64,000 bases of DNA from Pseudogymnoascus destructans. Lineage: Eukaryota > Ascomycota > Leotiomycetes > Thelebolales > Thelebolaceae. The position numbers and the translations under genes are program-made. Shown here piece by piece: positions 10,836 to 22,861 of the stretch (its first letter is position 1; each line of letters starts with the position of its first letter). Where the stretch lies: assembly GCF_001641265.1 (NCBI RefSeq), contig NW_020167533.1, positions 744,001 to 808,000 on the forward strand, read 5' to 3'. Below the pieces are notes generated by a model. That model saw only the letters and a program-made list of their open reading frames with translations, was not told where the DNA came from and did not search any database.

Positions 10836-10954
10836 TATTGGCGCCAGAGATATATTATCTAGATAACACTGTATCACCCGCACTAGTAACTCCCTCTCCA
10901 TCTCTTCAATATGCATACAGTGCCCAATCCCAAAAAATAATGCACGTATTCCTC

Positions 10955-13900
10955 TTACCAGGCCGCAGCATCCTTATCAAACCGCGCCAACTCCTTCCCC
11001 GCATCCTCCACATCCTTCTTCGCCTTCATGCGCATGTAAAAGATGGGACAATCCTTACTACTGCAAATAACCTCGCAGTGCATGCTCTCTTGGCACCGCT
11101 GGCATTGCGTCCACAGCCTGCCGAACCGCACTTCAAGATCGCTCACCTTCGTCAGCGTCTTCGTGTACAGCTCGCCCATGCGCGGCGCGCAGTTCTTGCA
11201 CACCGCGTTGCCGCTCTCCTCCTTCCCGACCAGCGGCTTCTTGCACCCCATGCACGTACTCGTCTTCTTTGCGAACTTCATGAGTCCGCCCACACTAGGC
11301 GCCGCAATGGCCACGCTGCGCGTATGCGCCCCCGTCAACAAGCTGCGCGCCCGCGTTTCTCCGAGCATGGGCTCGAAGATTCGGCCGAGGGGTTTGGCTA
11401 GCTGGTTGTCTAGGTAGTACTTCGTGTCAATGGGGACATTGTGCTCGAGCACGTAAAGCGGGTCCTCGGAGCGCTCAAAGTTCTTGGCGCCTGCTGCGCC
11501 CTTGATGATGACATATGCCACTCGATCGCCTAGAGTTGGGGCTGACCCGGCGTCGCGCTTCCTCATGCGCTCGGCCAGCTCGACGTGCGCTTGCTTGTTG
11601 GCGTAGTCGGCCTTGGCAAGGGCCTTGGTGATGACAAGCTTGGCCATGTCGACTTTATTCTGAAGCAGGTCTGAAATAGTGTCTTTGACATAGCTGGATG
11701 GCTGTTAGTGAGTTCTGATTACATGGGAATGTTGAACATACTCTTGGGCGCCCTGGACATCTTGGTCGATGAGAATCATGCGAAGTACGGTCTCGATAGT
11801 GGTTTGCACTAACCGACAGTTGTCTCTCCTGACGGTTTCGATACCTTTCGTGTCCATCTTATCATATTTGTCCGGGTTCGTCCAGTACAGTCCAGCATAC
11901 CTCTTCTTGTTGATGAGAAGGTACGGAAAGTAGACCTTTTCGAACTCCAACTTGATAGGCTTGATAAACTTCGATGATACGTATTGTGCAGCTTCTTCAC
12001 CAAGCTTCATCGACTCGGCCAAGTCTTTTGTCCCAAACTTCACCATGACTGAGTCAGTATCACCATAGATGACTTGTGCGTCGTGTGCATAGCCATTCGC
12101 GATTGTGTATTTTGCCTCCACCTCGGCCTTTGTCTTCTCAATCATTTGACGTCCGTAACTGGTCGTGCTACCTGCAATCTCTAAGCAGGGCAACTTTCCA
12201 ACAGTGGCACCAGTCAGCCCATAGACGGAGTTGGCGCTAATCTTCAGCGCCAACTGTCTACCGTTTAGCACAGCCTTTTTAAAAGGGTCCGTCTCAACAG
12301 CCAGCTCCCTCTTGGCTTGCTTTCTTGCCGTAAGCAATTCGTCAAGAATTTGAGTCAGAAGACCTTTCCGTTGCTTTGCTGTGCAGAACATATCGCCATT
12401 CGGGGTAACAATATAGTCTTCGTCTTTCTTCAAGCCGAGTTTGTCAACGCTGGCCTTGTTCAATAAGGTGGTGTAACACAGGTTATGAGCCTGGATAATA
12501 CTAGGATACAGAGATGCAAAATCAAGGGTCGCAATTGGTACGTCATAATACCCTCTCGTAGGCTCGATAACTGTCGCTCCTTCGTACTGCTCGCCAGAGG
12601 CTTCCGTCCGCTGATTCGGTATAACTAACTTCTGTTCGAGCGCTTTCCTGAAGAGTTGACTGACGAATTTCACCTGTTGTCCGCGAGAAAGTAGGAAATT
12701 GAACGGGACACCAGTAACCCTAGCCATCTCGGTATAATTTTCAAGGCAGGAGAGCTTCTCCAAAAGTCGTTGTGGTAGGTACGCATCCTTCAGACAGTAC
12801 ACTGCCAATCTTCTTCGTGATTCAGGGGTTCCATTGAACAGTTCCGTGATCATGGTGTGGTGAACATCTTCCTTTTGTTCACCGAGAAACTGAGCAGATA
12901 CAGAATTCAACGTATAACTTCGCAGCTGGTGATCTCTTTGGACAAGTTGTAGTAAATCCAGTTGGAGTCGTCCGTTTGTATTTGTTGCCTTCGTATCTCG
13001 GTTCCCCATCTGTTTGCTCGAAAAGTTCGACTCCTTCGCCACCGACTTTATACTATGAAGACGAGACCAGTAGTCGAAACCACCAATCTTAAGATGCTTT
13101 GCACGGTCTAGTAGGTACGGGAAGTCAAAATTGGATATGTTGTATCCGATGATGATATCAGGATCAACCATTTCGAGGAAGTCTCTCCATGCCATCAGCA
13201 TCTTCTCTTCCCTCTGAAATTCAAAGATCTGGGTATTAACGATGAGACTGGTGGTATCAAGGCAGAAAACATTCCGGACGAATGGCTTCTTCTCACCATA
13301 CCTGGTGACAACGTTCGCAATCTGGATGACGGGATCGTGGTTTGCCTCTGGGAAGACACCTTTGCGGCCAGCACACTCGATATCAAAGGACAGGATGCGC
13401 AGCGGGGCCATCTTGGACCATTCTCCTTCCGGTTTGTGGGCGATGAGGTCCCGGTACCCAATCTCTGCCTCGATTTGACAATTTGACTGCCGTTCATTGG
13501 CACTGATCATCTTGTAACTTGAAGCAGGAGCCTCCACCCATGACATTCCGGCCATTTTCGTGTCGACCATGAACCTCAACACATATTGGATGCTGTCGAA
13601 CGTCAAAATCCCACCGTCCGCTCCCTTCCACATTCCCTTCCAGTTCGCATTCCCGCCTTCAATGGTTGTCCTGATCCTGTTGATGAACTTCGGATCCGTA
13701 ACCGTAATCTTCAGGTAGGGGCTCTGCTGATTGCCTTGGAACCCATATAAGTTCTCTCTCATCACAATCTGCACCGAGTGGATTGCGGGTTGGTGTTGTG
13801 CTACTTGGCTTTCGAGGAAGACTTTGAAGTTCTCACAGTCGGTCCTCACGAACGATACCGGCGCTGCAACATAGAGGTAATGTAGAAAATCTGTAACGTG

Positions 13901-14368
13901 CAACATCACTGAATGCCCCGTCTGCAATAAGCCATCATTAGCATACACACTCTACGTGGAGGTACTCGGAACACGAACCTCGGTGACGCCAAACAGCTTC
14001 ACTGTCGCCTTCCCGCCATGTAGTGTGCCCTCCTCAGCCTCTATTTGCTGAAAGATCAGGTTGTCCGTCTCGGCGTTGAAATCGACCAGGGCCGGCCTGT
14101 CCCACTGTTGGTCCTTCTCTGAATTCTTATTCTTCAATCCTGTCATATCCTGAGTCAACTTCTCCAACACCTCCGACTCGAAATGACTCGGTTGGCTGGA
14201 GCCGGGCTTGCCCTTCGGTCCATTCTGTGAAGACTTAAGTCGCGAAATGGGGGTCTCTGCGCCTTCGAGCCTGCGTTTCTTCATCGAGGCGGGGGAGGAG
14301 TCGATATTTCGGCGGGCGCTCGACGCCTCACCAAATACCCGCTTCTGGGGTAGAAGTGCGCCGACCAT
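10955..14368 (-). CDS. POL3: DNA polymerase delta catalytic subunit
   Basis: Replicative family B DNA polymerase that synthesises the lagging strand and proofreads with a 3'-5' exonuclease. Exons 14368-13979, 13921-11742 and 11693-10955 (introns 57 and 48 bp) give 1102 residues, the expected size. Exonuclease motifs: LSFDIECAG (Exo I, near residue 310), GYNISNFDFPYLL (Exo II) and YCLKDAYLPQ (Exo III). Polymerase motifs: DFASLYPSIIQAHNLCYTT, LKISANSVYGLTGA and YGDTDSVMV (near residue 760). The C-terminus has the two cysteine clusters: CMGCKKP...CKNC (CysA, zinc, PCNA-related) and CQRCQ...CEVICSSKDC (CysB, the Fe-S site that holds the accessory subunits). The N-terminus MVGALLPQKRVFG contains a basic nuclear-import type segment. 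An MluI cell-cycle-like box lies 144 bp upstream. Confidence 0.97.
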
Positions 14369-14862
14369 GATTAAGTGCAGTAAGGGGTATATTGGTGATA
14401 ATTATGAGCAGCAGACGGAAGGGTAATTCATAGTTTGGCAGCAACGAAGGTGTTGAGTTGGTGTTGAATTGACACTTCACGTTTGGGCCATGCCAGGGAT
14501 GTTGAGAGGTAACGCGTCTAACGCGAGAGTGACGCGATTCAATTAAGCAGGAGCGCTACGCTTTTTTGAGAAGGTGTGGCACGTGACCATTAGATGAAGT
14601 AAGGACATCACGTGAATGGGTTATAAATATAGAACCGGGGGCATTCCGCAATTCTGTAGTCCTGTTCCTGGATGGACTATCGATTTATTTACTTTTTTCT
14701 CTGTGCACCTTTGCAGTGGTATGTTTTATGTTACAGTATGGCCAATAAAAACTTGTCGTACGAGAAATGAGGCAAAAGCGGAAGGCGCAACCGGCTACTA
14801 AGCTACTAATTGTAGTAAGTACTCCCCAAAAATAAATACATTGAATTGTACATAATTTACCC
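14369..14862. other. POL3 upstream region and end of a Tc1-like relic
   Basis: The left 200 bases are the POL3 promoter, including the MCB-like box. From about 14800 the sequence resembles the outer end of a Tc1-like element (AAGTACTCCCCAAAAATAAA). No gene lies between. Confidence 0.4.
14512..14517. promoter_or_regulatory. MCB-like ACGCGT box upstream of POL3
   Basis: ACGCGT, the core of the MluI cell-cycle box bound by MBF (Swi6/Mbp1 type) in yeasts, lies about 144 bp upstream of the POL3 start. Two partial ACGCGA words follow within 30 bases. In yeasts such boxes drive G1/S transcription of replication genes including POL3. Function here is inferred from position and motif. Confidence 0.45.
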
Positions 14863-15148
14863 ACAAAAATTGTTCCCTCCATTTACTGCAATACATCGCT
14901 CTAACTTATCCCTAAATGATGCACATAGTTGAGCAGTTTTCCCATTCATTTTCCCCCATTCTTCCTTAAGAAATACTCTTGCATGAGCTTTCTCAAGCTT
15001 ACCTTCCATTTAAAGGTATATATCAACTTGATCTTTTAGATAATCAAAAGCATTCTCAATAGGATGTAAATCAGGAGAGTTTGGAGGCCAGAATCCTACT
15101 CTGTGAATTCCTTCTCTTTTTATATAACCTTCAAGTAAACGGTGTGCT
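14863..15148 (-). pseudogene. C-terminal part of a Tc1/mariner-type transposase, split by the MULE
   Basis: Read on the minus strand this encodes HLKAHRLLEGYIKREGIHRV, then WPPNSPDLHPIENAFDYLK, the hallmark third-acid motif of Tc1/mariner (DDE_3) transposases, and then a basic tail. A TAA interrupts the frame just after the motif. The N-terminal continuation lies 10 kb away at 25241-25447 and 27275-27620, because a MULE inserted in the codons after the second catalytic Asp. The two sides join at a shared TTTAAATGA. Confidence 0.75.
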
Positions 15149-15377
15149 TTTAAATGAGGGTAAAAGAATAAATTACCCTGTATAACAGGGGTAAAAGAAG
15201 TTTTTACCATGTCTAATTTACGTAATCGTGACTCCGCCCTCACCGCCCTACAAAGTAAGGTCAGCCTTGACCTTGCTGTCATGACCTCGCCGTCGCCGAA
15301 AGCCCTCCCCTTCCGAGGCTCAAAGCCCTCCTTTGACGAGGCCACGAAAGCCCTCTTCGCTGAGGCCAGCCAAGAGA

Positions 15378-17146
15378 ATGGCTGCCATCGACTTGTTGGC
15401 CGTGCCAACTGCCGGCACTGAGTACTCGTCGTTTGAGGACCTCGAGTTCGCCCTCCACGACTGGGCCGTGAAGGAGAAGTTCTCCTTTCGCATCGTGCGG
15501 AAAGAGGCCCACTCTAGCACATACGTATGCGCAGCGAAGGGGACAACTGGTTGCACTTGGAGGTGCAACGGCACCTCTCCTGCTGAAGGTATGTGCCGTC
15601 TCTCAATTCAAGAGACGGAGCACATATGCATGGGTGCTCCATTGAGCACCCATCGCTCATCCTCGCGACGGGAATGGCTCGATGGAGCTATTGCCTGTCA
15701 TATGAGGGTTGCTCGGGCCACGAAGCCTAAGCAGATCATAGATATGCTCCGCGTGCAATTCGCAGAGCATATCTCATATAAGGTCGCCCAGGAAGCACGG
15801 CTTCGTGCTTTAGGCGACGACATTCAACGTCATAGGGAGAGCTTTGAGCTTCTCCCTGCCTATGAGAGGAGGCTCCTAGACGCATGTCCAGGAGCGTACA
15901 TAGATCTTGTTATAGATCTACGTACAGAGCGGTTCACAAGGATCTTCGTGGCCCCTCCGATTGCCTCTGAGACGTTCCGGCTTTGCCACCGCTTTGTCAG
16001 TGTTGACGGAACTTTCCTAAAAGGAAAGTTCGTCCAGACATTACTCCCTTGCTGTTGGCATTGATGCCAATGGCCACAACGTCCTCCTAGCATGGGCGGT
16101 GGTGGAATCTGAGAACCGCTCCTCATGGGAGTGGTTCTTTCGCCATCTCCGTCGTGTTCTTGTTGAGATCACAACGGAGCCATCAACCTTTGTCTCTGAT
16201 AGAGACAAGGGCCTTCTTGAGGCTGAGAGGGTTCTCGGTCCTCATGTGGCGGTTGCATGGTGCTGCCACCACTTAAAAGAGAACTTTTGCACGGCCCATG
16301 GAAAGGGCCTTGCACCACATTTTTGGAGCGTCGCCCGTGCGAAAACGTGCGATGCATATGAGTGAGCATTAAGTAAGATGGCAGAGGTGAAGCCCTCTGC
16401 CGCCCAATGGTGCCGTGACCACCACCCAGAGTGCTGGGTTGAAGCTTTGTTCGTAGGCCGCAGATATGGCCATGATGCAAGCAACATTGTTGAGTCCTTA
16501 AATGGAGGACTAAAGCTGGAGCGAGAGCTCCCAACAATAGAGCTTCTAGACTCCCTCTGGCATCGAGCTATGGAGCAGCACTTAGAGCGGCTCGCTGCCG
16601 CTCTAAGTGATATCTAACACTACCGGCTTTGGACCAGTTGGCAACAGGCCTCTTGTTAACTGGAAAGCGATGGGCAATGGGCCATACGACCCAGTTGTCC
16701 ACGCCTCTTGCTGGGAGGGTGATGGAGGCCGATGGGCGGATTATCCTTGTTGACGTAGTGGCGCGCTCTTGCGAATGCCACCGTTTTCAAAGCAATAGCG
16801 TGCCTTGTGGGCACGCCCTCTCTGTCATATATCGGCAACAGTTATCTGTTGCCGACTATATGCCTGAGGTGCTCTCCACAGCGACGTGGAGAGCAACCTA
16901 TCATACACCGCTGCCGCCAGTGAGCATACTAGGCTTAGCAGCACGATGTCTGCAGCCCAGCAATGACAAGGGTCCCCCGCGGGAGGCCTAAGAAAGAGAG
17001 GATTCGGCTGGAAAAATCCCGTGCCCGCCGTGGAGCGACGCAAGAGGGCATTGAGGCACTGCTGCCTCTGCACCTCCCTGGCGAAAATGAGCGCCGTAGG
17101 TGTGGAACCTGTGGCGAGGACGGCCATAACAGCCGGACGTGCATTC
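15378..17146 (+). pseudogene. MULE transposase with SWIM and CCHC zinc knuckle, frameshifted
   Basis: Starts at an ATG (MAAIDLLAVPTAGTEYSSF). A FAR1/WRKY-like DNA-binding region comes first (FSFRIVRKE...TYVCAAKGTTGC). The MULE catalytic core follows: SVDGTFLKGKF (first Asp), then VSDRDKGLL (second Asp) and HHLKENF; ASNIVESLNGGLK follows. After the core is a SWIM zinc finger (CECHRFQSNSVPCGHAL) and finally a zinc knuckle CGTCGEDGHNSRTC. The frame is broken near 16045, again by in-frame stops near 16363 and 16615, and by a shift near 16965. The Gypsy element inserted directly after the zinc-knuckle codons at 17147; four more codons and a stop lie beyond it near 23136. The gene is dead. Confidence 0.85.
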
Positions 17147-17399
17147 TGTCACGGTTCACCAAGGCATAGGGCGCCAGTTGGGTATTATGAATTAAACTCA
17201 ATCTAGAGAAGAAAGGAAAGAGAAGAGGAGCACTCGAGCAGTGGCTCGATCTATATACAGCTATTGTGGAGTGAATTCTCTTTAGCGAGACCAGTTCTGA
17301 GAATTCACTCCACAACTGAAAACTTCGCTCCAACCCCGGAAAGCTCCCCACACCCCTGAACCCCCACTCGAGCTGCAAGGCGCACTTGATATTGTAACA
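17147..17399 (-). repeat. 3' LTR of the Gypsy element
   Basis: 253 bp, identical to the LTR at 22862-23114 except for one T/C difference near the end. Inside it is an inverted pair, GAGTGAATTCTC and GAGAATTCACTC (about 17269-17310). Confidence 0.93.
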
Positions 17400-17416
17400 C
17401 TACCCCCCCCCTACTC
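17400..17416 (-). other. polypurine tract next to the 3' LTR
   Basis: On the minus strand this reads as GGAGTAGGGGGGGGG followed by TAG and then the LTR, the expected position and composition for the plus-strand primer of an LTR retrotransposon. Confidence 0.65.
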
Positions 17417-17478
17417 CAGAGTTGATCTCCTGATCAAGAAATCCCATTTTCAAAAAAAAAAACAATTGTCTCCAGCTC

Positions 17479-18840
17479 TCATTTTGGTTTCTGAGGGTAT
17501 TTTCTGTGATATGCTTGGGTAACTTCTGGAGAATTTTCAAAGCTCTCTGCAGTATACCATGTCTCATCCGGTGGATAGTTCTTCCAAGCTGCCTTGTAGA
17601 AAAGCTTCTTTCGAATAACTTTTGAGTCGAGGATTTCGTCCACTTCCCACTCCTCTTCGCCATTGACAATGACTGGAGGCTCTGGCTCCTGTTGCTGCCC
17701 TTCGATTGCATCATTCGAGTCAAGTCTTAATAGATTGGCATGAAATACTGGATGAATCTTCATGCTGTTTGGAAGTTTGAGCCGATATGCAACTTGCCCA
17801 ATTCGCTCTAGAATTTCAAAAGGTCCCACTTGCTTGTGGTCTAGCTTCTTTGATGGCCTCTGTGTCTTTATATTTCGAGTTGAAAGCCATACTCTGTCTC
17901 CCACTTGATAGCGTGGTGCAGGTTTCCTTTTCTTGTTTGCGAAATGTTCCATTTTTGCTTGCGAGAGCGTGATTTCATCCTGCAGAAACTCCCAAACCTT
18001 TGCCATGGTCTGAGCTATGTTCTTGTGCTCTTGTTTGGCTTCGTGATATGCTTGCTGCTCTGTATCAAAGCTCATTCTTGGTTCATAGCCCTTGTTCGCA
18101 AAAAATGCACTTGTCTTGGTTGCATCTGATGGCAAACTGTTGGCAGCAAACTCCGCCATGCACAAGTATGAAACCCAATTGTCTTGAAGATAGTTCACAT
18201 GAGCTCGCAAGTAGCGTTCGAGCTCTGCATTGAATCGCTCAGTCTGTCCATCTGTTTCTGAGTGGAAGGCAGTTGAAAGTTTGGCCGAAATTTTCCAAAT
18301 TTTGCAGAGCAAACTCCAGACTTCTGCAATGAACTGAGGACCTCTGTCTGATATTATCGAGTTTGGTAGACCATGGTGCTTCCATACATGTCGAAGTAAG
18401 AGCTGTGCTGTAGCTTCTGCAGTAGTCCCTTCTTGCCCAGCGAAACACGGAATGAAATGTCTTTCTTTCATCAACCTGCATGCAACAACCAAGATAGCAT
18501 TGTTCCCTTCACAGAGTGGTAATCCTGTCACGAAATCCATTGATATATCCATCCATGGTCGACTGTCAATAGGGATTGGTTGTAGAAGTCCATTGTAGGA
18601 ATCTCGAGATGGTTTCGATCTTCGACAACTATGGCAGTTTTTGATATATCGAATTATTGTTTTGTCCATGTTTGGCCAGTAATAGTGCTGTTTCATGACT
18701 CGCAGCATCTTTCCAGCTCCTGGATGTCCCATAGAAGGTTGTTCATGAACTTCTCTCAACAAGTCCACCTGAATGGTTTCTGGCACCCAAACTCGATTTT
18801 GATATTCTAGCATGCCGTTTTTGAGTTCGCAATAAGCCAA
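17479..18840 (-). pseudogene. Gypsy integrase with C-terminal chromodomain
   Basis: 454-codon open stretch. The N-terminal HHCC zinc domain is visible (HEQPSMGHPG...CHSCRRSK). The catalytic core has D in ISMDFVTGLP, D in IISDRGPQF and E in the TDGQTERFN region. The middle contains the GPFEIL...YRLKLP segment typical of Gypsy integrases. The C-terminal ~60 residues form a chromodomain (EEEWEVDEILDSKV...YKAAWKNYPPDETWY), which in chromoviruses directs integration to chromatin marks. The frame is continuous with the RNase H frame but separated from it by a TGA at about 18859, so it is marked broken as part of a polyprotein. Confidence 0.9.
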
Positions 18841-18858
18841 TGCAACCTCTTTGCTTGT

Positions 18859-19457
18859 TCAATCACCATTCTCAAGCTTCTGCAGTGTAGCCTTGCAGAA
18901 TTTGTCTTCCAGTTGAGACTTTTGGATTTTCTCAAGAATTGTCATTTCTCTGATATGAGTTTCCACTGGAGCTAGCTGAGCTGTTTGGCCTTGTTCTTTG
19001 AGTTTCTGAATGTCTGGATGTAGCCTCGAAGGTGGTAGCAACACCTGAAGCTGTTGCTTTTGTCGATCATCCTCATCATTGCCTTCTGGTCTGTCACCAG
19101 GCCTTCGAGTCAAAGCATCTGCTTTTCCATTTTGCTTCCCAGGCCTATAGATGATCTGGAAGTTGTATCGAGAGAGGAATTCAGCCCATCGAGCTTGTCT
19201 TCTTGTCAGCTTCTTGGTGGATATGAAGTATTCCAAGCTTTTGTGATCAGACAAGACTTGGACTGGAAAATCTGTCCCTTCAAGTTCTGGTCTCCATGCT
19301 TCGAAACATCTGATGATTGCAAGCAATTCCTTGTCATATATCTCGTAATTGCATTCTGCAGGTGCTAGCTTTTTTGAGAGTATGCCACTGGATGTAGAAC
19401 CCCTTGATCATCTTTTTGTGACAAGACTCCTGATGAGATGAAGTCTGAGGAATCTGC
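18859..19457 (-). pseudogene. Gypsy RNase H region, frameshifted
   Basis: Contains LAIIRCFEAWRPELEG, VLSDHKSLEYF and LTRRQARWAEFLSRYNF, then YRPGKQNGKADALTRRP, the RNase H and linker signature of Ty3/Gypsy pol. A TAA at 19458-19460 separates it from the reverse transcriptase. A run of A near 19369 has lost one base relative to a continuous frame, producing a second break. A TGA closes this segment before the integrase. Confidence 0.85.
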
Positions 19458-20657
19458 TTAAACATAGGCTGTCTTGTGTCTATCGAAATGCCTCAAGACA
19501 GGAGCTTCTGTGACTGTTTGTTTCAACAGCTCGAATGCAGTTTGGCATGCATGAGTCCATTCAAATATCTGATCCTTTCTGGTAAGGTTCACCAATGGCC
19601 TCATGATGCTGGAGTAATTTCGGATGAACCTTCGATAGAAATTGCAGAATCCAATGAAAGCTTGCATATCTCTGAGCGATTTTGGAGTTCGCCATTCCAA
19701 TATAGTAGAAACCTTTGCAGGGTCCATGCGAATGCCATTGACTCCCACGATGAGTCCTAGGAATTTGGTTTCTTGGACGAAAAACTCACATTTTAAGATA
19801 TCTGCTTGCAGTCCAGCTTCTCGAAGCTTCTGTAGGACTTTCCTTATGTGCTCTGTATGCTCCGCTCGAGTAGCACTGTAGATAAGAATGTCATCCATGT
19901 ATGCGGTGACGAATTGGTTGAGGTAATCCATGAGGGTTTCATTCATGTACCTCTGGAATGTTGCTGGACCATTTGTGAGTCCGAAGGGCATGACCTTGTA
20001 TTTGTAGGATCCAAATCGAGTTCTGAATGTAGTGAGGTCTTCATCTTCTTCTGTCTGCATTCGAATTCGATTGAAGGCATGTCGAATGTCCAGTTTGGTG
20101 AGATATTTTGCTCCTATGACTTGGGCCAGCGTTTCATCAATGAGTGGTATGGGATATCGATCCTTTTTCGTTATGGCATTTAGCTTCCTGTAGTCAACAC
20201 AGAATCGAAGACCACCACCTGGCTTTCTCACAAACATAATGGGTGAAGAGTATGGGGCTTTGCTTGCTTCAATGAACCCTTTTGGCAAGTGCTCGAAGAC
20301 ATATTCTTCGACCAAATCAAGTTCTTCCTTTGACATATTCCAGAGTGGTGCATATCCCAGCTTTGCATCACCTTCGAGTTCAATATGATGGTCTGAAGGT
20401 CGATGGGGAGGTAGCTTGTCTGCTGCCCTTTTTGAAAAAACATCCAAAAATTCATGAAATTCCTTCGGAAGGATCAGTCGAGAGTCAATTTCTTCAGTTT
20501 TGGTCTTGTTCTTGTGCTCGATTATGTCCTTCATTGATATAGCAAAGACTTGAGCTCCTCTTTGCTTCATGAGCATTCGAAATGGTGCTGCGCCAATCAT
20601 TGCTATGGTGCAAGGTTTTGGTTTTTCCACTTTCGGAGCAGGTTCCGGAGGAGGCAT
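19458..20657 (-). pseudogene. Gypsy reverse transcriptase
   Basis: 399 codons with the reverse transcriptase motifs in order: LRFCVDYRKLNAITKKDRYP, KLDIRHAFNRIRM, VMPFGLTNGPATFQRYMN, TAYMDDILIYS (catalytic YMDD) and FLGLIVGVNGIRMDP. The catalytic residues are intact. It is out of frame with the upstream protease and closed by a TAA after HKTAYV, before the RNase H core is complete. Confidence 0.9.
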
Positions 20658-21061
20658 TTTGCTTTGGCTTTCTTCTTTGGCCTTTGTCTTTCGCTTTTAG
20701 ATATAGGCTCTGTTTCGAGGGCTCGATCTGGTATAGAATGGTTGCAATAATCTCCAGTGAAGAGGACTTGATCATTGATCATATCGAGAACAACTCCATG
20801 TTGCTTCATCCAAGCTTTCCCGAGAATGATGGAATGTTTTCCCAGCGAAGTGATGAATAATGGACATAGGCTTTCCACATGCTCTCCCACTTGTAGTCGA
20901 GGATATATAGCATGTGTGATAGCAGGGGCAGCCTCTCCATTGAATCCTTCAACTTGTTTTGGCTTCACAAGTTCGACTGGGGCTATCCCTTCGATTTCAC
21001 ATATTCTTTCTGCATCAGCAGCATTAATGAAGTTTCCACCTGTGGCACCAGTATCGATCAA
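20603..21061 (-). pseudogene. Gypsy aspartic protease region
   Basis: Open stretch with the retroviral-type active site ALIDTGATGGNFI (DTGA), then a flap-like region and LGKAWMKQHG in the place where Ty3/Gypsy proteases end. It overlaps the reverse transcriptase in a different frame, so a shift is needed near 20640. Confidence 0.82.
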
Positions 21062-21192
21062 TGCATGGACAATAGCTTTGTATTTTCCTATTCTACAAGT
21101 AGCTAAGAAAGGGGTGTCCGGATCAAAACTGGATCTCGAGGAAGAAGCTGCAATTCTGGCTGCACTGCCTCTAGTGATGACTTGTCTAGAGG

Positions 21193-22509
21193 CTATTCGT
21201 TTTCCGAATCGATGATAGACTCAGCTGTAGATACCTCATTCACTTGAGCTTTGAGCTTCTGGGGACAGTCTCGAGCTCGATGTCCATTTTGTCGGCATAT
21301 GAAGCATTTCCCAAGTTTCATGAGCATTTCTTTTGCTGGATCTTGATGCGGTGGTCGATACAGCTTCTGCGTCTTGTTTTGCATGTTCGAATCCATTGTA
21401 GGTTGAGGGATTGAAGTTCGAAGTGCCTGGCCCTGATTTTGAGTTTGGCCCATGTTGTTCGAAAATGACTTTGGCTTCCTTTTGTCTTCTTGTTCCTTGA
21501 TCCGCTGAATGTTCTGGTCGATGAGCATGCATTTCTTTGCAAACTCGTGAAGTGTAGTAGCTCCAACTTCAGCCACTAAGGCTTTCTGCATCTATTGGTT
21601 GACTTTGAAGCGCAAGTCATCCAGCAAAGTTTCTTCAGAGTAATCAAGCTCTGTCGTGAGCCTTTGGAACTCAGCCCAAAACACTGCAAAGGTGTTGTTT
21701 CTCTGATACAGCTTTCGATACTCAGTTTGAGCTGTGTGCCTTCGATCGGGATCACTGAAGACTTTTTCCAAAAGTTCGAGAATTTCTTCTGCTGTCTGCA
21801 ATTTGTTTGTAGAGTTTGGTCGAAGCCTTGGATTGACATGTCGAACTGCCAGTCCTCCCAGTCGACTCTGAATGTAGCTCATTTGTAAAGTCTGTGTTGG
21901 AAAATGATCAATGTTGGCTTCGAGCTTGAGGTGAATTTTCACAACCCAGTCTTCAAATGCTGGCTCTATCCCATCTGTGAGGATTGGAGGGTCTGGAATC
22001 CGAGCTGACAGTCGACTGTGAGAGTGGTGTCCTGGTTCATTCTTCAGAGCTTGTTGGGTTTGCTTTTCAAGATATTTCTGAATTGTTTGTTGCTCTGTGA
22101 TTTGTTGCTCGTTGCTCTGGATCAGTTCCTGTAACTGGAGAATGGCATCATCCTTTTCAGCCAGTATCGAATTTGAGTCCTCTGCTAGGGCCAAATAGTC
22201 CCGAAGAATGTTCTTGTGCAAAGTCCATGCCATTTTCTGGTTGGCGACAGATAGTTTCTGGAATTCGTCAAAGGTTTCAACATTCCATTCAGCCTTTTCA
22301 TGTCGATTTGCAAGTATAGATTCATGTCTCTCTTGAGCTGTTTTGCCCAGAGTATGAAGGAAGGTTTCGGATTTGAAATTAGGATCATGAAGTTCATTGG
22401 TTTGGTTTGCAGAGCTTGGAATTGATGCTCCTTCTGCCAGGGATTCCTGGTCTTGTTCTGGATCATTTCGAGCTGCCATTGCAGCTTTTTCTTCAGCAGT
22501 ATAAGCCAT
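21193..22509 (-). pseudogene. Gypsy gag with CCHC zinc knuckle, one in-frame stop
   Basis: Gag starts MAYTAEEKAAMAARND. It has a coiled coil rich in Gln/Glu near residues 110-160, the gag core (FEDWVVKIHLKLE...YIQSRLGGLA...TAQTEYRKLYQ), and a nucleocapsid zinc knuckle CFICRQNGHRARDC near the end. A TAG at 21592-21594 interrupts the frame after VNQ; the same frame resumes at once with MQKALVAEVG. The stop would remove the zinc knuckle unless read through. Confidence 0.85.
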
Positions 22510-22861
22510 AGCGAGTTGCTATTTCAATTTCGGTTTATATCGTCAAGTCAGACACATATTGCCAAAGGCCCTATTGTGCAGTTGTTGGCCGTAGGAGCCA
22601 CTCGAGAGGAGCGCACTTCCCTCACAGTTATATCCTTGTCGAGGGAGCGTTGTAAAAGGTCTGACTTGCGAAGGTGGTGTGTGTGTGTCGAGCTGACTGT
22701 CGAAAGCCAACTTTGAGGGGTTGCCTCGAGATCGTCCTGGAATCGACTTCCGGATAAGGTTTCTGGTTCTGGGGTTTTCAAAGAGTGGATTTCGATTTCG
22801 ATTCTAGAAGAGGGTTCAGCTCAAAGAGCAGGAAAAGAGGTATAAGAGAGATTGAGTTTTA

